A DNA stretch of 64,000 bases from Parafrigoribacterium_A soli (GTDB lineage: Bacteria; Actinomycetota; Actinomycetes; Actinomycetales; Microbacteriaceae), in contig NZ_JBELNZ010000001.1 in assembly GCF_040227235.1 (NCBI RefSeq), forward strand, positions 434,001 through 498,000. The letters run 5' to 3'. Made by a program: the position numbers and the translations under genes. Positions 32,687 through 42,000 of this stretch are shown in pieces. The notes under the pieces are model-generated. The model saw nothing but the letters and a program-made list of their open reading frames with translations, did no database searches and was not told the DNA's origin. Numbering within the stretch: position 1 is the first letter of the stretch; each line of letters begins with the position of its first letter.

Positions 32687-34919
32687 CTTCGAGCCACGCG
32701 TCATGAGCAATGTCCTTGGGAAAATGGACCGCGAGCCAAGGAACAGAACTGTACTGATCACCAGGTGGCGGAGGTGGTGACGACAATTTCACCAATCGCA
32801 ATTGAACAGTTACTTCGTTGGGACTGAAGACTGTGCGGTCGCCGGAGTAGATCACGTCTGACCCGCTCGCGCCGTTAGGCGTCATGCCGACGAATATGTT
32901 TCCTCTGAGGACCTCAAGGTCACGCCCCGGCCCCGTCGGAACTTTCATCTCGGACATAAAGACGACCGTCCCGGTCGCGTCGGGTCTCTTCGCTAAATAG
33001 CGGCCCAGCGCCATGTTTATCGCGGTCAATTGAAGCGAATCTTCCATCACGGGGAACTGCGCTTGTAGCAAGAATTCGATGACCGATCCTAGCGGGGCGT
33101 GCGTCCGCACCTCGTGCCGATACGCGCCTGTCCGCCTGTCAACAACGCCCGGGAGCACTGTGGCGTCTTGCAATTGTGTCTGCATCGACGCACGCAATGA
33201 GTTAAAAATTTGGCTGTTACGCGCGATTGCGCCAGCGTCTACATGCATCGACTTAGGCCAGGTCCAACCGGCGTTCAGCGGCAATCGCTTAACTCGCCGC
33301 CCAACTACGCCAGCGCGCGTCGGACGAGAAAGTTGGCGGTTCAAAATAAAGTCGCGCCTCCACGCGGTCATTGGACGACCCTCGTGCTCGAGGAGGCTTT
33401 TCCTTAGAAACTCCTCGTCTTCAACGTAATCCGCGAACGCGTTTATTGAGTCCCCAGTCATATACACGCGGCAATAGTCGATATAGCCCTCGCGATAGCC
33501 GAAGAATCTTCCACGCTGTTGAAGTACATCTGCATTAGCGCTTACGCGCCGCGGGATATACGTGACAGTTAACCCTTCAACCGTGAACCCGCGATCCAGC
33601 TTCAGCCCCCCAACGAGAACCCAGTATTCTGAAGACTTCCACTTGATCTTCTTCACTGCGTCGGCTGTCGAATTGATGACCACGACCTTAATCTCGTCGA
33701 TTTTCTCCCCCGCCTCCATGAGCAACGCCTCGAGGCTGGGCAGATCTCCTACGGTTTTCCCCAATTCACCGTAGGCAACTTGGAATTCCTCGTGAATCTG
33801 CTCAACTGCGGATTGCTTCCCAGAGTTGAGTCCGTCGCTCCAAGATTTGAGCAGACTCTGCACCCATTTTGCATAGAGGGCATGCGGCGCAGTGTTCTGG
33901 TGTGCTTGTACCATCATCGAGCGGTTCGACAGACCATCGCTCCCAGCGCCAGCTGCGATTGCCAGCACGAAAACCTGCAATGCTTCTTGTAGTTTTGGGG
34001 GTGGTTCCGGGAACGGGTTGGCGGGGTCAAAAATCTCTGTGTCCGGCACCCGAACGATCAACTCGCTCCGGCGGTCAACGAAAAAAATACTTCCGCCGGC
34101 ATACCCCTGTCCCGCGCTAATCACCTTCGTGAAAGAAGGGTTCAAGACGTCAGTCGTCGAGAGCAAGAGGTTCGCTTGTGGCGTTGCTGTGTATTGAAGA
34201 TAGGAATGGAGGGGAAGCGCGCGACGTAGAGCGACAATCGACCCGTATGTACCGCTCTCATCCGCAGTGCCATGGAGCAAGTTTTGGCGCGCTTTGATGT
34301 TGAGCCCGGCTTGATCACTTTCGTCGTCGATTACGAGGACAGGAACCCCAGTTAACTTGAGCTCCTCGAATAGTTCCGCAGCGTCGCTTAATCGCTTCGC
34401 GTGCTTCAAGACAGTTACTAATACTGCCGGTTTGTCTTCCCTGGTTTTGCCTTGTCGATGACGGTCCCAGTTCACTAGTATCTTCCGAATCTCAGCGGCA
34501 TCAGCCCCCTCCGACTCCGGATTGTCGAAGTGTCGCCAGTCTCGCTGGAGTTCGTCCAGTCCGAGATCCTTTTCGAGTCGGTCCTCAGACTGCCCTTTAA
34601 GATTGTTAGTCGTTCCAGCGAGCACGACGACGAGCCCGTAGCCATTGTCCCGGGCGAGAGACGCAACCGTGGTGAACGATAAGGTCTTACCGGATTGCAC
34701 GTAGCCAACGACGAGGACCGCGTTGGCCCCGGTACTAGCCGTCGGAGCTACGCAATGCGAGAGAATATCGGTTGCTTCTTCGAGAACCTGATTGACCGCA
34801 TCGGGCGACATGGCGTTCGGTCCAGCAGTCTTCTTTCCGATAAAGGCGGTCGTCCGCGAACCTATCGACGGGGTCCACTCGCCCGAAGGACCACTGAGCG
34901 GTCTCACGTTCACAGTCAT
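32679..34919 (-). CDS. Z1-domain superfamily II helicase-like ATPase
   Basis: 746 residues. Walker A GYVQSGKT at 72-79, Walker B-like VLVIDDESDQAG at 194-205, the motif III-like QYTATPQANLL at 242-252, and a late arginine-rich QQRGRFFGYREGY that looks like motif VI. This is the Z1 type of helicase described in predicted restriction-modification loci with MORC-like ATPases. It probably moves on or remodels DNA for the partner nuclease. The ATG overlaps the ATPase gene by four bases. Composition is much less GC-rich than flanking genes. Confidence 0.92.
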   Translation of the reverse strand: MTVNVRPLSGPSGEWTPSIGSRTTAFIGKKTAGPNAMSPDAVNQVLEEATDILSHCVAPTASTGANAVLVVGYVQSGKTLSFTTVASLARDNGYGLVVVLAGTTNNLKGQSEDRLEKDLGLDELQRDWRHFDNPESEGADAAEIRKILVNWDRHRQGKTREDKPAVLVTVLKHAKRLSDAAELFEELKLTGVPVLVIDDESDQAGLNIKARQNLLHGTADESGTYGSIVALRRALPLHSYLQYTATPQANLLLSTTDVLNPSFTKVISAGQGYAGGSIFFVDRRSELIVRVPDTEIFDPANPFPEPPPKLQEALQVFVLAIAAGAGSDGLSNRSMMVQAHQNTAPHALYAKWVQSLLKSWSDGLNSGKQSAVEQIHEEFQVAYGELGKTVGDLPSLEALLMEAGEKIDEIKVVVINSTADAVKKIKWKSSEYWVLVGGLKLDRGFTVEGLTVTYIPRRVSANADVLQQRGRFFGYREGYIDYCRVYMTGDSINAFADYVEDEEFLRKSLLEHEGRPMTAWRRDFILNRQLSRPTRAGVVGRRVKRLPLNAGWTWPKSMHVDAGAIARNSQIFNSLRASMQTQLQDATVLPGVVDRRTGAYRHEVRTHAPLGSVIEFLLQAQFPVMEDSLQLTAINMALGRYLAKRPDATGTVVFMSEMKVPTGPGRDLEVLRGNIFVGMTPNGASGSDVIYSGDRTVFSPNEVTVQLRLVKLSSPPPPPGDQYSSVPWLAVHFPKDIAHDAWLEDD

Positions 34920-36460
34920 CGCTGCTCCTCCTGCCCAGTAATGACCGCGAATGTATCGCGGAGGAGAACATTCAGGTCACGCAATATTTTGTATGACTTC
35001 GCAGCCACTTGCTTCCCGAGTGCCAATGAAAGCGCAACGGCACTTGCGAGTGCGATCATCAACTCGCTGTTCTCGTTAGAGGGGCCGAGAAACTTAGTGC
35101 TAAACGGGTGGCTCAAGTTGACTTTCGCTGAAACTCTAGTCCGGGGCTTGCCGTCAGGACCTTTTTCGTCCACGTTTGCACCAACTTCCAGCCAGTCGCC
35201 CTGGGGTGCGTCAACCGTCGCTTCAATCTCGATCAGCCAGTTCGCGGAGTCAATCTTGACTTCTATCTGGCGCTTTATCGTCCGCCCAGCGGCTTCGGAG
35301 ACCTGGTCCGGAATCATCGAGTCGACTATTGGGACGAGCGCGTTGCCAAGAACTTCGACGAAATGAGCTTCCACGGCAGCCGCGACGTTGGTCGCCGCAT
35401 TCTCAATTGGCGTAATGAGGTCCGCGGTTTTTGCGCGGTATCCTGATGCCTGGGCGAATAGATTCAGCGGCTCAGCACGAATCTGCAGTTCCAGCAGCGC
35501 TAGGAACTCCTCTTCTTCTTCTTCCCATCGGAAACCATCTTTGGTGTGGCTGACTTCAAACCCGTCGAGGGTGAGTTCGCCATAAAGTCTCTGATAGGTA
35601 TATGTATTCGACCGTCCAAATATCTCTACTGGTCGGTAAGGCTCGTCATAACTTCCGAGAATGAGCCGACCTCGGCGAAGCAAAGCGAATCCCGCTTGCG
35701 AGGTCGATCCGACCGCGCGAATACCCGCAAATCCCACGACGGTCTGGCCGCCAGTAAGCGAGAACTCGATTGGCTTCCACCAGGATTCAACGACACCATC
35801 GGGTTCAGCAGCCCTCGGGGCGCTCAGTGGCTCGACTTCCGCGTATTGAAGCTGTTCGCCCCGAAAAGATAGCGTCATTCGCTCATCACGTATGTAGGTC
35901 CTGTAGATACTCGTGAGGTGGCTCTTAATCTTGTTGACGGTCTGGGTTTGTGGAATGTGATTCAGTCCATTGAGCTCAATCACTGTGTAGTGCGCATCTA
36001 TGGGCGCCGATGCCTCGATAACATCGAGTTGTTCCGTGTGGTTTTGAGTAATGCTTGTGATATCGAACGTTACCGAACGTTCGACCCCTTCACCTGCCAC
36101 TGAAGTGCGCACGCGCCATGTCTTTGCGAACCACGAGGCTGCGCTCTTCATCCCCATTCCGAATTCAGACAGCCCGTTCGTGTTGGGCGGCACATCCGCC
36201 GCCCGAAACGCCCGTGGAAAATCGGACAAGAGGATACCCGCAGCGTTGTCAGTAACCACTATTCGGCCGGCGCCCTCGGCTTCAAAGTCAATCGCTACCG
36301 CGAGAGGTATCCCTTGGACTGCAAGATTCGAGTCGAGATAGCTCTGAAGCGAATTGTCTACGAACTCCGCGAGCGCAAACCAGGGCTTGTAATTTAGGTG
36401 ACGCAGCACCGAGAGGATATTCACCTCAGGCCGGATGTTTACTCGCAGCTCACCAGTCAT
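34916..36460 (-). CDS. MORC/MutL-like GHKL ATPase of the restriction-like module
   Basis: 514 residues with an N-terminal GHKL ATPase: N-box AEFVDNS (31-37), G1 box VTDNAAGI (69-76), G2 box EFGMGMKSAA (99-108). This resembles the prokaryotic MORC-type ATPases. A long mixed-fold middle region follows (FGRSNTYTYQRLYGELTLDG; a run of five glutamates near residue 330). ATP-driven dimer closure on DNA, as in MutL or MORC proteins, is a reasonable model. It overlaps the methylase gene upstream and Z1 downstream by four bases each. Confidence 0.92.
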   Translation of the reverse strand: MTGELRVNIRPEVNILSVLRHLNYKPWFALAEFVDNSLQSYLDSNLAVQGIPLAVAIDFEAEGAGRIVVTDNAAGILLSDFPRAFRAADVPPNTNGLSEFGMGMKSAASWFAKTWRVRTSVAGEGVERSVTFDITSITQNHTEQLDVIEASAPIDAHYTVIELNGLNHIPQTQTVNKIKSHLTSIYRTYIRDERMTLSFRGEQLQYAEVEPLSAPRAAEPDGVVESWWKPIEFSLTGGQTVVGFAGIRAVGSTSQAGFALLRRGRLILGSYDEPYRPVEIFGRSNTYTYQRLYGELTLDGFEVSHTKDGFRWEEEEEEFLALLELQIRAEPLNLFAQASGYRAKTADLITPIENAATNVAAAVEAHFVEVLGNALVPIVDSMIPDQVSEAAGRTIKRQIEVKIDSANWLIEIEATVDAPQGDWLEVGANVDEKGPDGKPRTRVSAKVNLSHPFSTKFLGPSNENSELMIALASAVALSLALGKQVAAKSYKILRDLNVLLRDTFAVITGQEEQR

Positions 36461-37806
36461 GCCGCGTCAGCCTCAACTTCTTTGAGCCCGAGAGATACTG
36501 GCGCTTGTTCGCTACTCAAGAGAGCCGACGCTACCTGCTCGACTACACGAGCGTTAACCGCATTTCCGAGCGCCCTGTATGCGTCCGTTCGCCTGACTGG
36601 CAAGTCAATCGACTCTAGGCTCTGCAGCGCAGAGCACTCCCTTGGAGTCATGTAGCGCCGCTCCCACGCGATGATTGGTACCTGCGTGTCCGTCATCGCG
36701 ACAAGGCTCGGCGCCGTTGTCGGACGCTTGACTCTGACCCCGGAGGCCCGCATCTGGACAACTAAATTCCAGACCGACTTCGTCTCACCTTTAGCGTTCC
36801 ACTCAAACTTCTGGAAGCTTGATGGGAACGACACCACCTTTGGGAGCCACGGGTCTATCCACTTTTTATTCGCAGCATAGAATTCCCGATTTTGGCGAAT
36901 GAAGTCGACTTTCCACTGTGGGAACTGCAGTTGGGGTCTGCGCGCGTGGCTTGGGAGGGCAGACATTTGTTCCTGAACTGTAAGCCCCTCCAGTCGCGCG
37001 CCATAGCTCCCCCTGTACTCCGCGAGACCCTCCCTGCCAAGTTCTTCAGTCAGAGCAAATGGTGTTTCATCTTCGAACGGATACGTGGCCCCAAATTCCA
37101 TGGACCATATGGGGAATGAAGGAATTTGGAGGGCAGCGGGGCTACTTGTCAAAAAGTCGTCCCATACCTGCAAGCAGTCCAGCGCCTTCTGTGACAACTG
37201 CCGCGCATCGGTTGGGTTCTCCTCTAGCACTGAGCGCACATCAGTAGGTTGTTTTCCGTGTTTCGGCCATTGAAAAGCGTCGAGATTCGTCGATGAGCCG
37301 ACGATGTAAACCCTGTCTCGAACCTGCGGAATGCCAAAGTGATGGGGAGAGAAACGATTGATTTGCACGTCGTACCCCAGATCCCGGAGTTCGGCTTCAA
37401 TCCTCGCGATGGTTGCCCCGGACTTATGTTTCAGGATGTTCGGGACGTTCTCGAGAATGAAATAATGAGGGCGTTTCTCGCGGAGAATGTCCACGACGTG
37501 GAAGAACAACTGACCCTGTTCGGTGTGTTCAAATCCGAGTTGCTCCCCCGCTTTCGAAAATGGCTGGCATGGGAACCCCGCCGTGAGAACATCATGGTCA
37601 GGAATGGACTTCGGGTCGATCTTGCTTATGTCACCTTGAGGCCTAAGCGAAAAATTCTGCTCGTAGAGGTTTGCCAGACTGTCTACCCATTCTGCGGCGA
37701 ACACCGCCTTGCCGCCCAGGCGGCTCAGCGCCACATGGAACCCGCCCAGGCCAGCGAACAGATCGATGAATTTAAACGAGTCACGAACCTCGGCAGTGCC
37801 ACTCAT
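36457..37806 (-). CDS. DNA cytosine-5 methyltransferase (Dcm type)
   Basis: 449 residues from ATG 37806. All key m5C motifs are present: I DLFAGLGGF (15-23), IV with the catalytic Cys80 in GFPCQPFSKAG, VI ENVPNILK (119-126), VIII QVRDRVY (161-167) and X ALGNAVN. The target-recognition region lies about 230-400. It should protect host DNA while partner genes attack unmodified DNA; the recognition sequence cannot be read here. GAGG lies five bases before the ATG; an upstream TTG start at 37836 is possible but less likely. It is the first gene of the coupled module. Confidence 0.95.
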   Translation of the reverse strand: MSGTAEVRDSFKFIDLFAGLGGFHVALSRLGGKAVFAAEWVDSLANLYEQNFSLRPQGDISKIDPKSIPDHDVLTAGFPCQPFSKAGEQLGFEHTEQGQLFFHVVDILREKRPHYFILENVPNILKHKSGATIARIEAELRDLGYDVQINRFSPHHFGIPQVRDRVYIVGSSTNLDAFQWPKHGKQPTDVRSVLEENPTDARQLSQKALDCLQVWDDFLTSSPAALQIPSFPIWSMEFGATYPFEDETPFALTEELGREGLAEYRGSYGARLEGLTVQEQMSALPSHARRPQLQFPQWKVDFIRQNREFYAANKKWIDPWLPKVVSFPSSFQKFEWNAKGETKSVWNLVVQMRASGVRVKRPTTAPSLVAMTDTQVPIIAWERRYMTPRECSALQSLESIDLPVRRTDAYRALGNAVNARVVEQVASALLSSEQAPVSLGLKEVEADAA

Positions 37807-37938
37807 GCGTACCTCACGTTTCAATGCAATTCTCAAGGAATGCCCTAATCCTCCCAGACAGTGCTGACTTCCTGCGCCGACGTGCTCGGTGATCCATTCG
37901 GAAATGATGGCACCACGCAGGAAAGGCCATTCACGCGG

Positions 37939-38079
37939 CTACGAACCAGCGTTCCGACGAAGCGCCTGAATCACTTCCGCACGCTCTGCGACGGTCGCTG
38001 AGTTGAATGACCGTAGGGCGAAGTAGAACGTCGATGACCCGGCGGGTGAGGTTTTGATCCAGTCGGTGTCCGGTGTCAC
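37939..38079 (-). CDS. Possible 46-residue protein or gene fragment at the island's right border
   Basis: From GTG 38079 the minus strand reads 46 codons to TAG at 37939, with coding-like content (TPDTDWIKTSPAGSSTFY, then ALRSFNSATVAERAEVIQAL). A stop just upstream limits extension. No ribosome-binding site is clear, and I recognise no family. It may be a small gene or a leftover from insertion of the island. Confidence 0.25.
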   Translation of the reverse strand: MTPDTDWIKTSPAGSSTFYFALRSFNSATVAERAEVIQALRRNAGS

Positions 38080-38101
38080 AACCAGGCCGCGTCTTCACTG
38101 C

Positions 38102-38914
38102 TCAGCGCGCGACGAGCGCGTTTATCGCGCCGATGCCGGCGAGATGGCCGGACCCGACCGCGAGGTTGACCTGCATCGGGCCACCCGTTTGGTCGCCGGC
38201 AGCGAAGATGCCCGGCACGGTCGTCTGGCCGAAGCCGTCGAGGACGAGGGTGCCCTCCGCAGTCCGGTCGCAGCCGAGAGCGTCGGCGAGGCCGGCTCGC
38301 TGGGTCCAGGCCTGTTGCACGAACATCCGCTCGAAGGTCTCGGAACGACCATCGCGGTAGCGGACCAGAATGCCGTTGGCGACATCCTCGACACTCTCGA
38401 GGTCTGCGCTGGCTGACCAGCTCAGGTCATCGACCCAATTCGGCAGCAAGCCACCCATGTGGGCAAGCCAGTCCTCGTTGCCGACACCGAGCACGCGCAT
38501 ATTGCGCGACTCGTAGCCATCGCAGAACGGGCAATTCACAATCTTGCTCCCCCACAGCGCATCAACGCCCGGGATCTCCGACGGGATGAACTGCACGCCC
38601 TGTGCGAGCACGATCGTGCGCGCGGTCTGGTCCGAGTTCACGCGGAAACCGCCATCCGCCCGCTCGATGCTCTCGACCGTGGCACGCAGGAGGCTGAACG
38701 TCGGATACTCGCGCAACTGCTCTAGCGCGCCGGCATACAGAGCGGATGGCGCCTCGCCGTCGTGCAGAAACACCCCGCCAGAGTGCGTGGTGCGCAGGTT
38801 GTTCTGCTGGCCGGAGTCGAACAGCAGCACGGAGCGGCGGCCCCGCACGAGAACCATGGCGGCGGCGAGCCCGGCGGCTCCGCCGCCCACGATGATGGAG
38901 TCGTAATCAGTCAT
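38102..38914 (-). CDS. Thioredoxin-reductase-like flavoprotein with modified NADPH site
   Basis: 270 residues from ATG 38914. FAD motif DSIIVGGGAAGLAAAMV at residues 5-21, redox pair CPFC at 128-131 (CPFCDGYE), and a C-terminal GIFAAGDQTGG, the FAD-contact segment. In ordinary thioredoxin reductases a second GxGxxA motif binds NADPH after the CxxC. Here the matching stretch reads VLGVGNEDWLA, so NADPH binding may be altered or lost, as in some ferredoxin- or other-donor-linked reductases. It lies on the host side of the restriction-like island. Partner unknown. Confidence 0.88.
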   Translation of the reverse strand: MTDYDSIIVGGGAAGLAAAMVLVRGRRSVLLFDSGQQNNLRTTHSGGVFLHDGEAPSALYAGALEQLREYPTFSLLRATVESIERADGGFRVNSDQTARTIVLAQGVQFIPSEIPGVDALWGSKIVNCPFCDGYESRNMRVLGVGNEDWLAHMGGLLPNWVDDLSWSASADLESVEDVANGILVRYRDGRSETFERMFVQQAWTQRAGLADALGCDRTAEGTLVLDGFGQTTVPGIFAAGDQTGGPMQVNLAVGSGHLAGIGAINALVAR

Positions 38915-38977
38915 GCTTGCCAGTGTTGCCGCTGGGTGCCGGAACAGCAAGTGGGGTTGCTGGGTTGGCAAATCAGG

Positions 38978-39088
38978 GGTTTCGATACGCTCGCTGGCGC
39001 TCGCTACTCAACCCGCCTTGTTGGCAGAGGTTTCGATACGCTCGCTGGCGCTCGCTACTCAACCCGCCGAGTCGCTACTCAACCCGCC
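38978..39088. repeat. Two and a half tandem copies of the dispersed GGTTTCGATACG...AACCCGCC repeat
   Basis: Copies occupy 38978-39017 and 39029-39068, with a truncated copy at 39072-39088 that touches the mfd stop codon. Each has the core CGCTCGCTGGCGCTCGCTAC and ends CTCAACCCGCC. Related copies lie at 12803-12839 and 60188-60227. Confidence 0.85.
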
Positions 39089-42000
39089 TACGGCGCCGGA
39101 GCGGGCTCCGTTACCTCGGCACCGAAGATCGCCACGAGCAGGGCGCTCACCCAGGAGATGAGGTCCGCGTCGGCCAGGGCCTCGCCGTTCACGCGCGGCA
39201 TCGGCACCGCGACGGCCTTCGTCTGCTGGAAGTACCGCGCGCCCGGGTACATGCGCTGCAGCCGCACCTGCACTGAGTCCGCGAGCTCCGCGGTCGAGAC
39301 TCGAAGGTTCGGGCCTGCGGAGACGACCTCTGACAGACCAACCTTCTGCGCCATCCGCCGAAGCTTCGAGACCTCGATGAGGCTCAGCACCTGCGCCGGC
39401 GGCTCGCCGTAGCGGTCGGTGAGCTCCTCGAGCACCTGGTCGATCTGGTCAGCGGATGCCGCGGGCGACGACGCGGTCGACAGCTTCTGGTATGCCTCGA
39501 GCCTCAATCGCTCGCTCTCCACGTAGTCCTCGGGGATGTGCGCGTCCACCGGCAACTCGAGCCGCAGCTCGGTCTGACCCTCGGCCACCTCGCCGCGGAA
39601 CGTCGAGACGGCCTCCCCGATCATCCGCAGGTAGAGGTCGAAACCGACGCCCGCGATATGCCCGGACTGCTCACCACCGAGCAGGTTGCCCGCGCCGCGG
39701 ATCTCGAGGTCCTTGAGCGCCACCTGCATTCCGGCGCCGAGCTCGTTGTTCGCGGCGATTGTGGCCAGGCGATCGTGAGCGACCTCACCGAGGGGCTTCT
39801 CCGCGTCGTAGAGGAAGTAGGCGTAGGCGCGCTCACGACCACGACCGACGCGACCGCGCAACTGGTGCAGCTGCGAGAGGCCGTATTTGTCGGCCCGGTC
39901 GATGATAAGCGTGTTCGCATTCGCGATGTCGAGCCCGGTCTCGATGATCGTGGTCGAGACGAGTACGTCGAACTTGCGCTCCCAGAAATCGACCATCACC
40001 TGTTCGAGCACGTGCTCCGGCAGCTGCCCGTGGGCGACGGCGATGCGCGCCTCCGGCACGAGTTCGGCGAGTTGTGCGGCGACCCGGTTGATCGACGACA
40101 CGCGATTGTGCACGAAGAACACCTGGCCCTCGCGCAGGAGTTCTCGTCGAATCGCCGCAGCCACCTGGCGGTCGTGGTACGGGCCAACAAAGGTGAGGAT
40201 CGGATGCCGATCCTCCGGCGGCGTCGCGAGCGTCGACATCTCGCGAATGCCCGTCACCGCCATCTCGAGCGTGCGCGGGATGGGCGTGGCCGACATCGCC
40301 AGGATGTCCACGTTGGTCTTCAGCTTCTTCAGCGCATCCTTGTGCTCGACGCCGAAGCGCTGCTCCTCGTCGATGATCACGAGCCCCAGATCCTTGATGA
40401 CGATGTTGCCGGAGAGCAGCCTGTGGGTGCCGATGACGACATCCACCGAACCGTCGGCGAGGCCCTCGATCGTCTCCTTCGACTCCTTGTCGGTCTGGAA
40501 CCGGCTGAGCGCGCGAAGGTGCACGGGGAACCCGGCGAAGCGCTCCTGGAACGTCTCCATGTGCTGCTTCACGAGCAACGTGGTCGGCACGAGCATCACC
40601 ACCTGCTTGCCATCCTGCACCGCCTTGAACGCGGCGCGCACGGCGACCTCGGTCTTGCCGTAGCCGACGTCGCCGGAGATGAGGCGGTCCATCGGGATCG
40701 GCCGCTCCATATCGGCCTTCACCTCGTCGATCGTGGTGAGCTGGTCGGGCGTCTCGGCGAACGGGAACGCGTCTTCGAGTTCGTGCTGCCACGGGGTGTC
40801 CGGCGGGAAGGCGTGGCCCTTCGACGCCATGCGGGCCGAGTAGAGCTTGACGAGTTCGACAGCGATGTCGCGAACGGCCTTGCGCGCGCGACCCTTCGCC
40901 GCCGACCAGTCGCTGCCGCCCATCTTGCTGAGCGCGGGCGCTTCACCGCCGACGTAGCGGGTGAGCAGGTCGAGCTGGTCTGTGGGCACGTAGAGCTTGT
41001 CGCCCGGATACCCTCGCTTCGAGGGCGCGTATTCGATCAGCAGGAACTCGCGCTCGGTCTTCACCGGGTTTCGGCCGCCGCTCGAGACCTGGCGCTTCAC
41101 CAGCTCGACGAACTTGCCGATGCCGTGCGTCTGGTGCACGACGAAATCGCCCGCCTTGAGCTGCAGCGGGTCCACCACGTTCTTGCGGCGCACCGCGAGC
41201 TTCTTGACCTGCCTCGCGTCGTAGCCGGCCGCGCGACCGTAGAACTCGCTCTCGCTCAGCACCGCCAACTTCAGTTCCGGTAGCTCGAAACCGTGTTCTA
41301 CGGATGCCTTGAGCAGGTATGCGACGCCGGGTTCGGCATCCGTCGGCAATTCTTCGACCGCGCGGGCCGCATAGCCCTGATCGGCGAGCGCCTCTGCGGC
41401 GCGATCCACGAGACCGGTGCCCTGGGCGACGACCACGACGCTCCAGCCGTTCTTCAGCAGGTCGCCGACGTAGTCGATCGCGCCGTTCGCCTGACCCTGA
41501 AAGCTCGGAACGGTGCTGGCGTCGATGCGGATGTAGTGCTCGCCGTCGCGAAGTTCGCTCGTCGGCGAGGTCTCCACTAGCGAAGCCGCGCCACTGTCGA
41601 AGCTGCTGAAGGTCCACCACGAGCGCGAACCCGCGGCATCCCGCAGCCGCTCGAGAGTGAGGAAGTCGCCGGAGTCGAGGTCGATCGGCGCCTCGGCACC
41701 GACGGTGGCAGCGTTCCAGGCCGCGGCGAGGAACTCGCGGTTCGTCTCGACGAGACTGACGGCGCGGTTCGCCACGCGCTCCGGGGCGAGAACCGCGACA
41801 GCGGCATCCTCGGGCAGGTAGTGGGTGATCGGAACCAGGCGATCCACGAGGGCGGGTGCGAGCGACTCCATGCCGTCGACCGGAATGCCCTCGGCGATCT
41901 TCGCGAGCATCTGGGCGAGGCTCGGAAACTCGTGCTGCATCTCGCGGGCGCGCTGGCGCACATCCTCGCTCAGCAGCAGTTCGCGACTCGGCAGAAGCTC

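Noticed and set aside
32687..32761. Upstream start for the PD-(D/E)XK gene at 32761
   Set aside because: It would overlap Z1 by over 80 bases; ATG 32686 gives the usual short overlap.
38978..39088. CRISPR array
   Set aside because: Only two and a half copies; spacers of 3-11 bases are far too short, and the same unit occurs singly elsewhere in the window. No cas genes.
38762..39412. Plus-strand 216-codon reading across the repeat array
   Set aside because: It translates the repeat itself (GFDTLAGARYSTR) and continues antisense to mfd; not a protein family.
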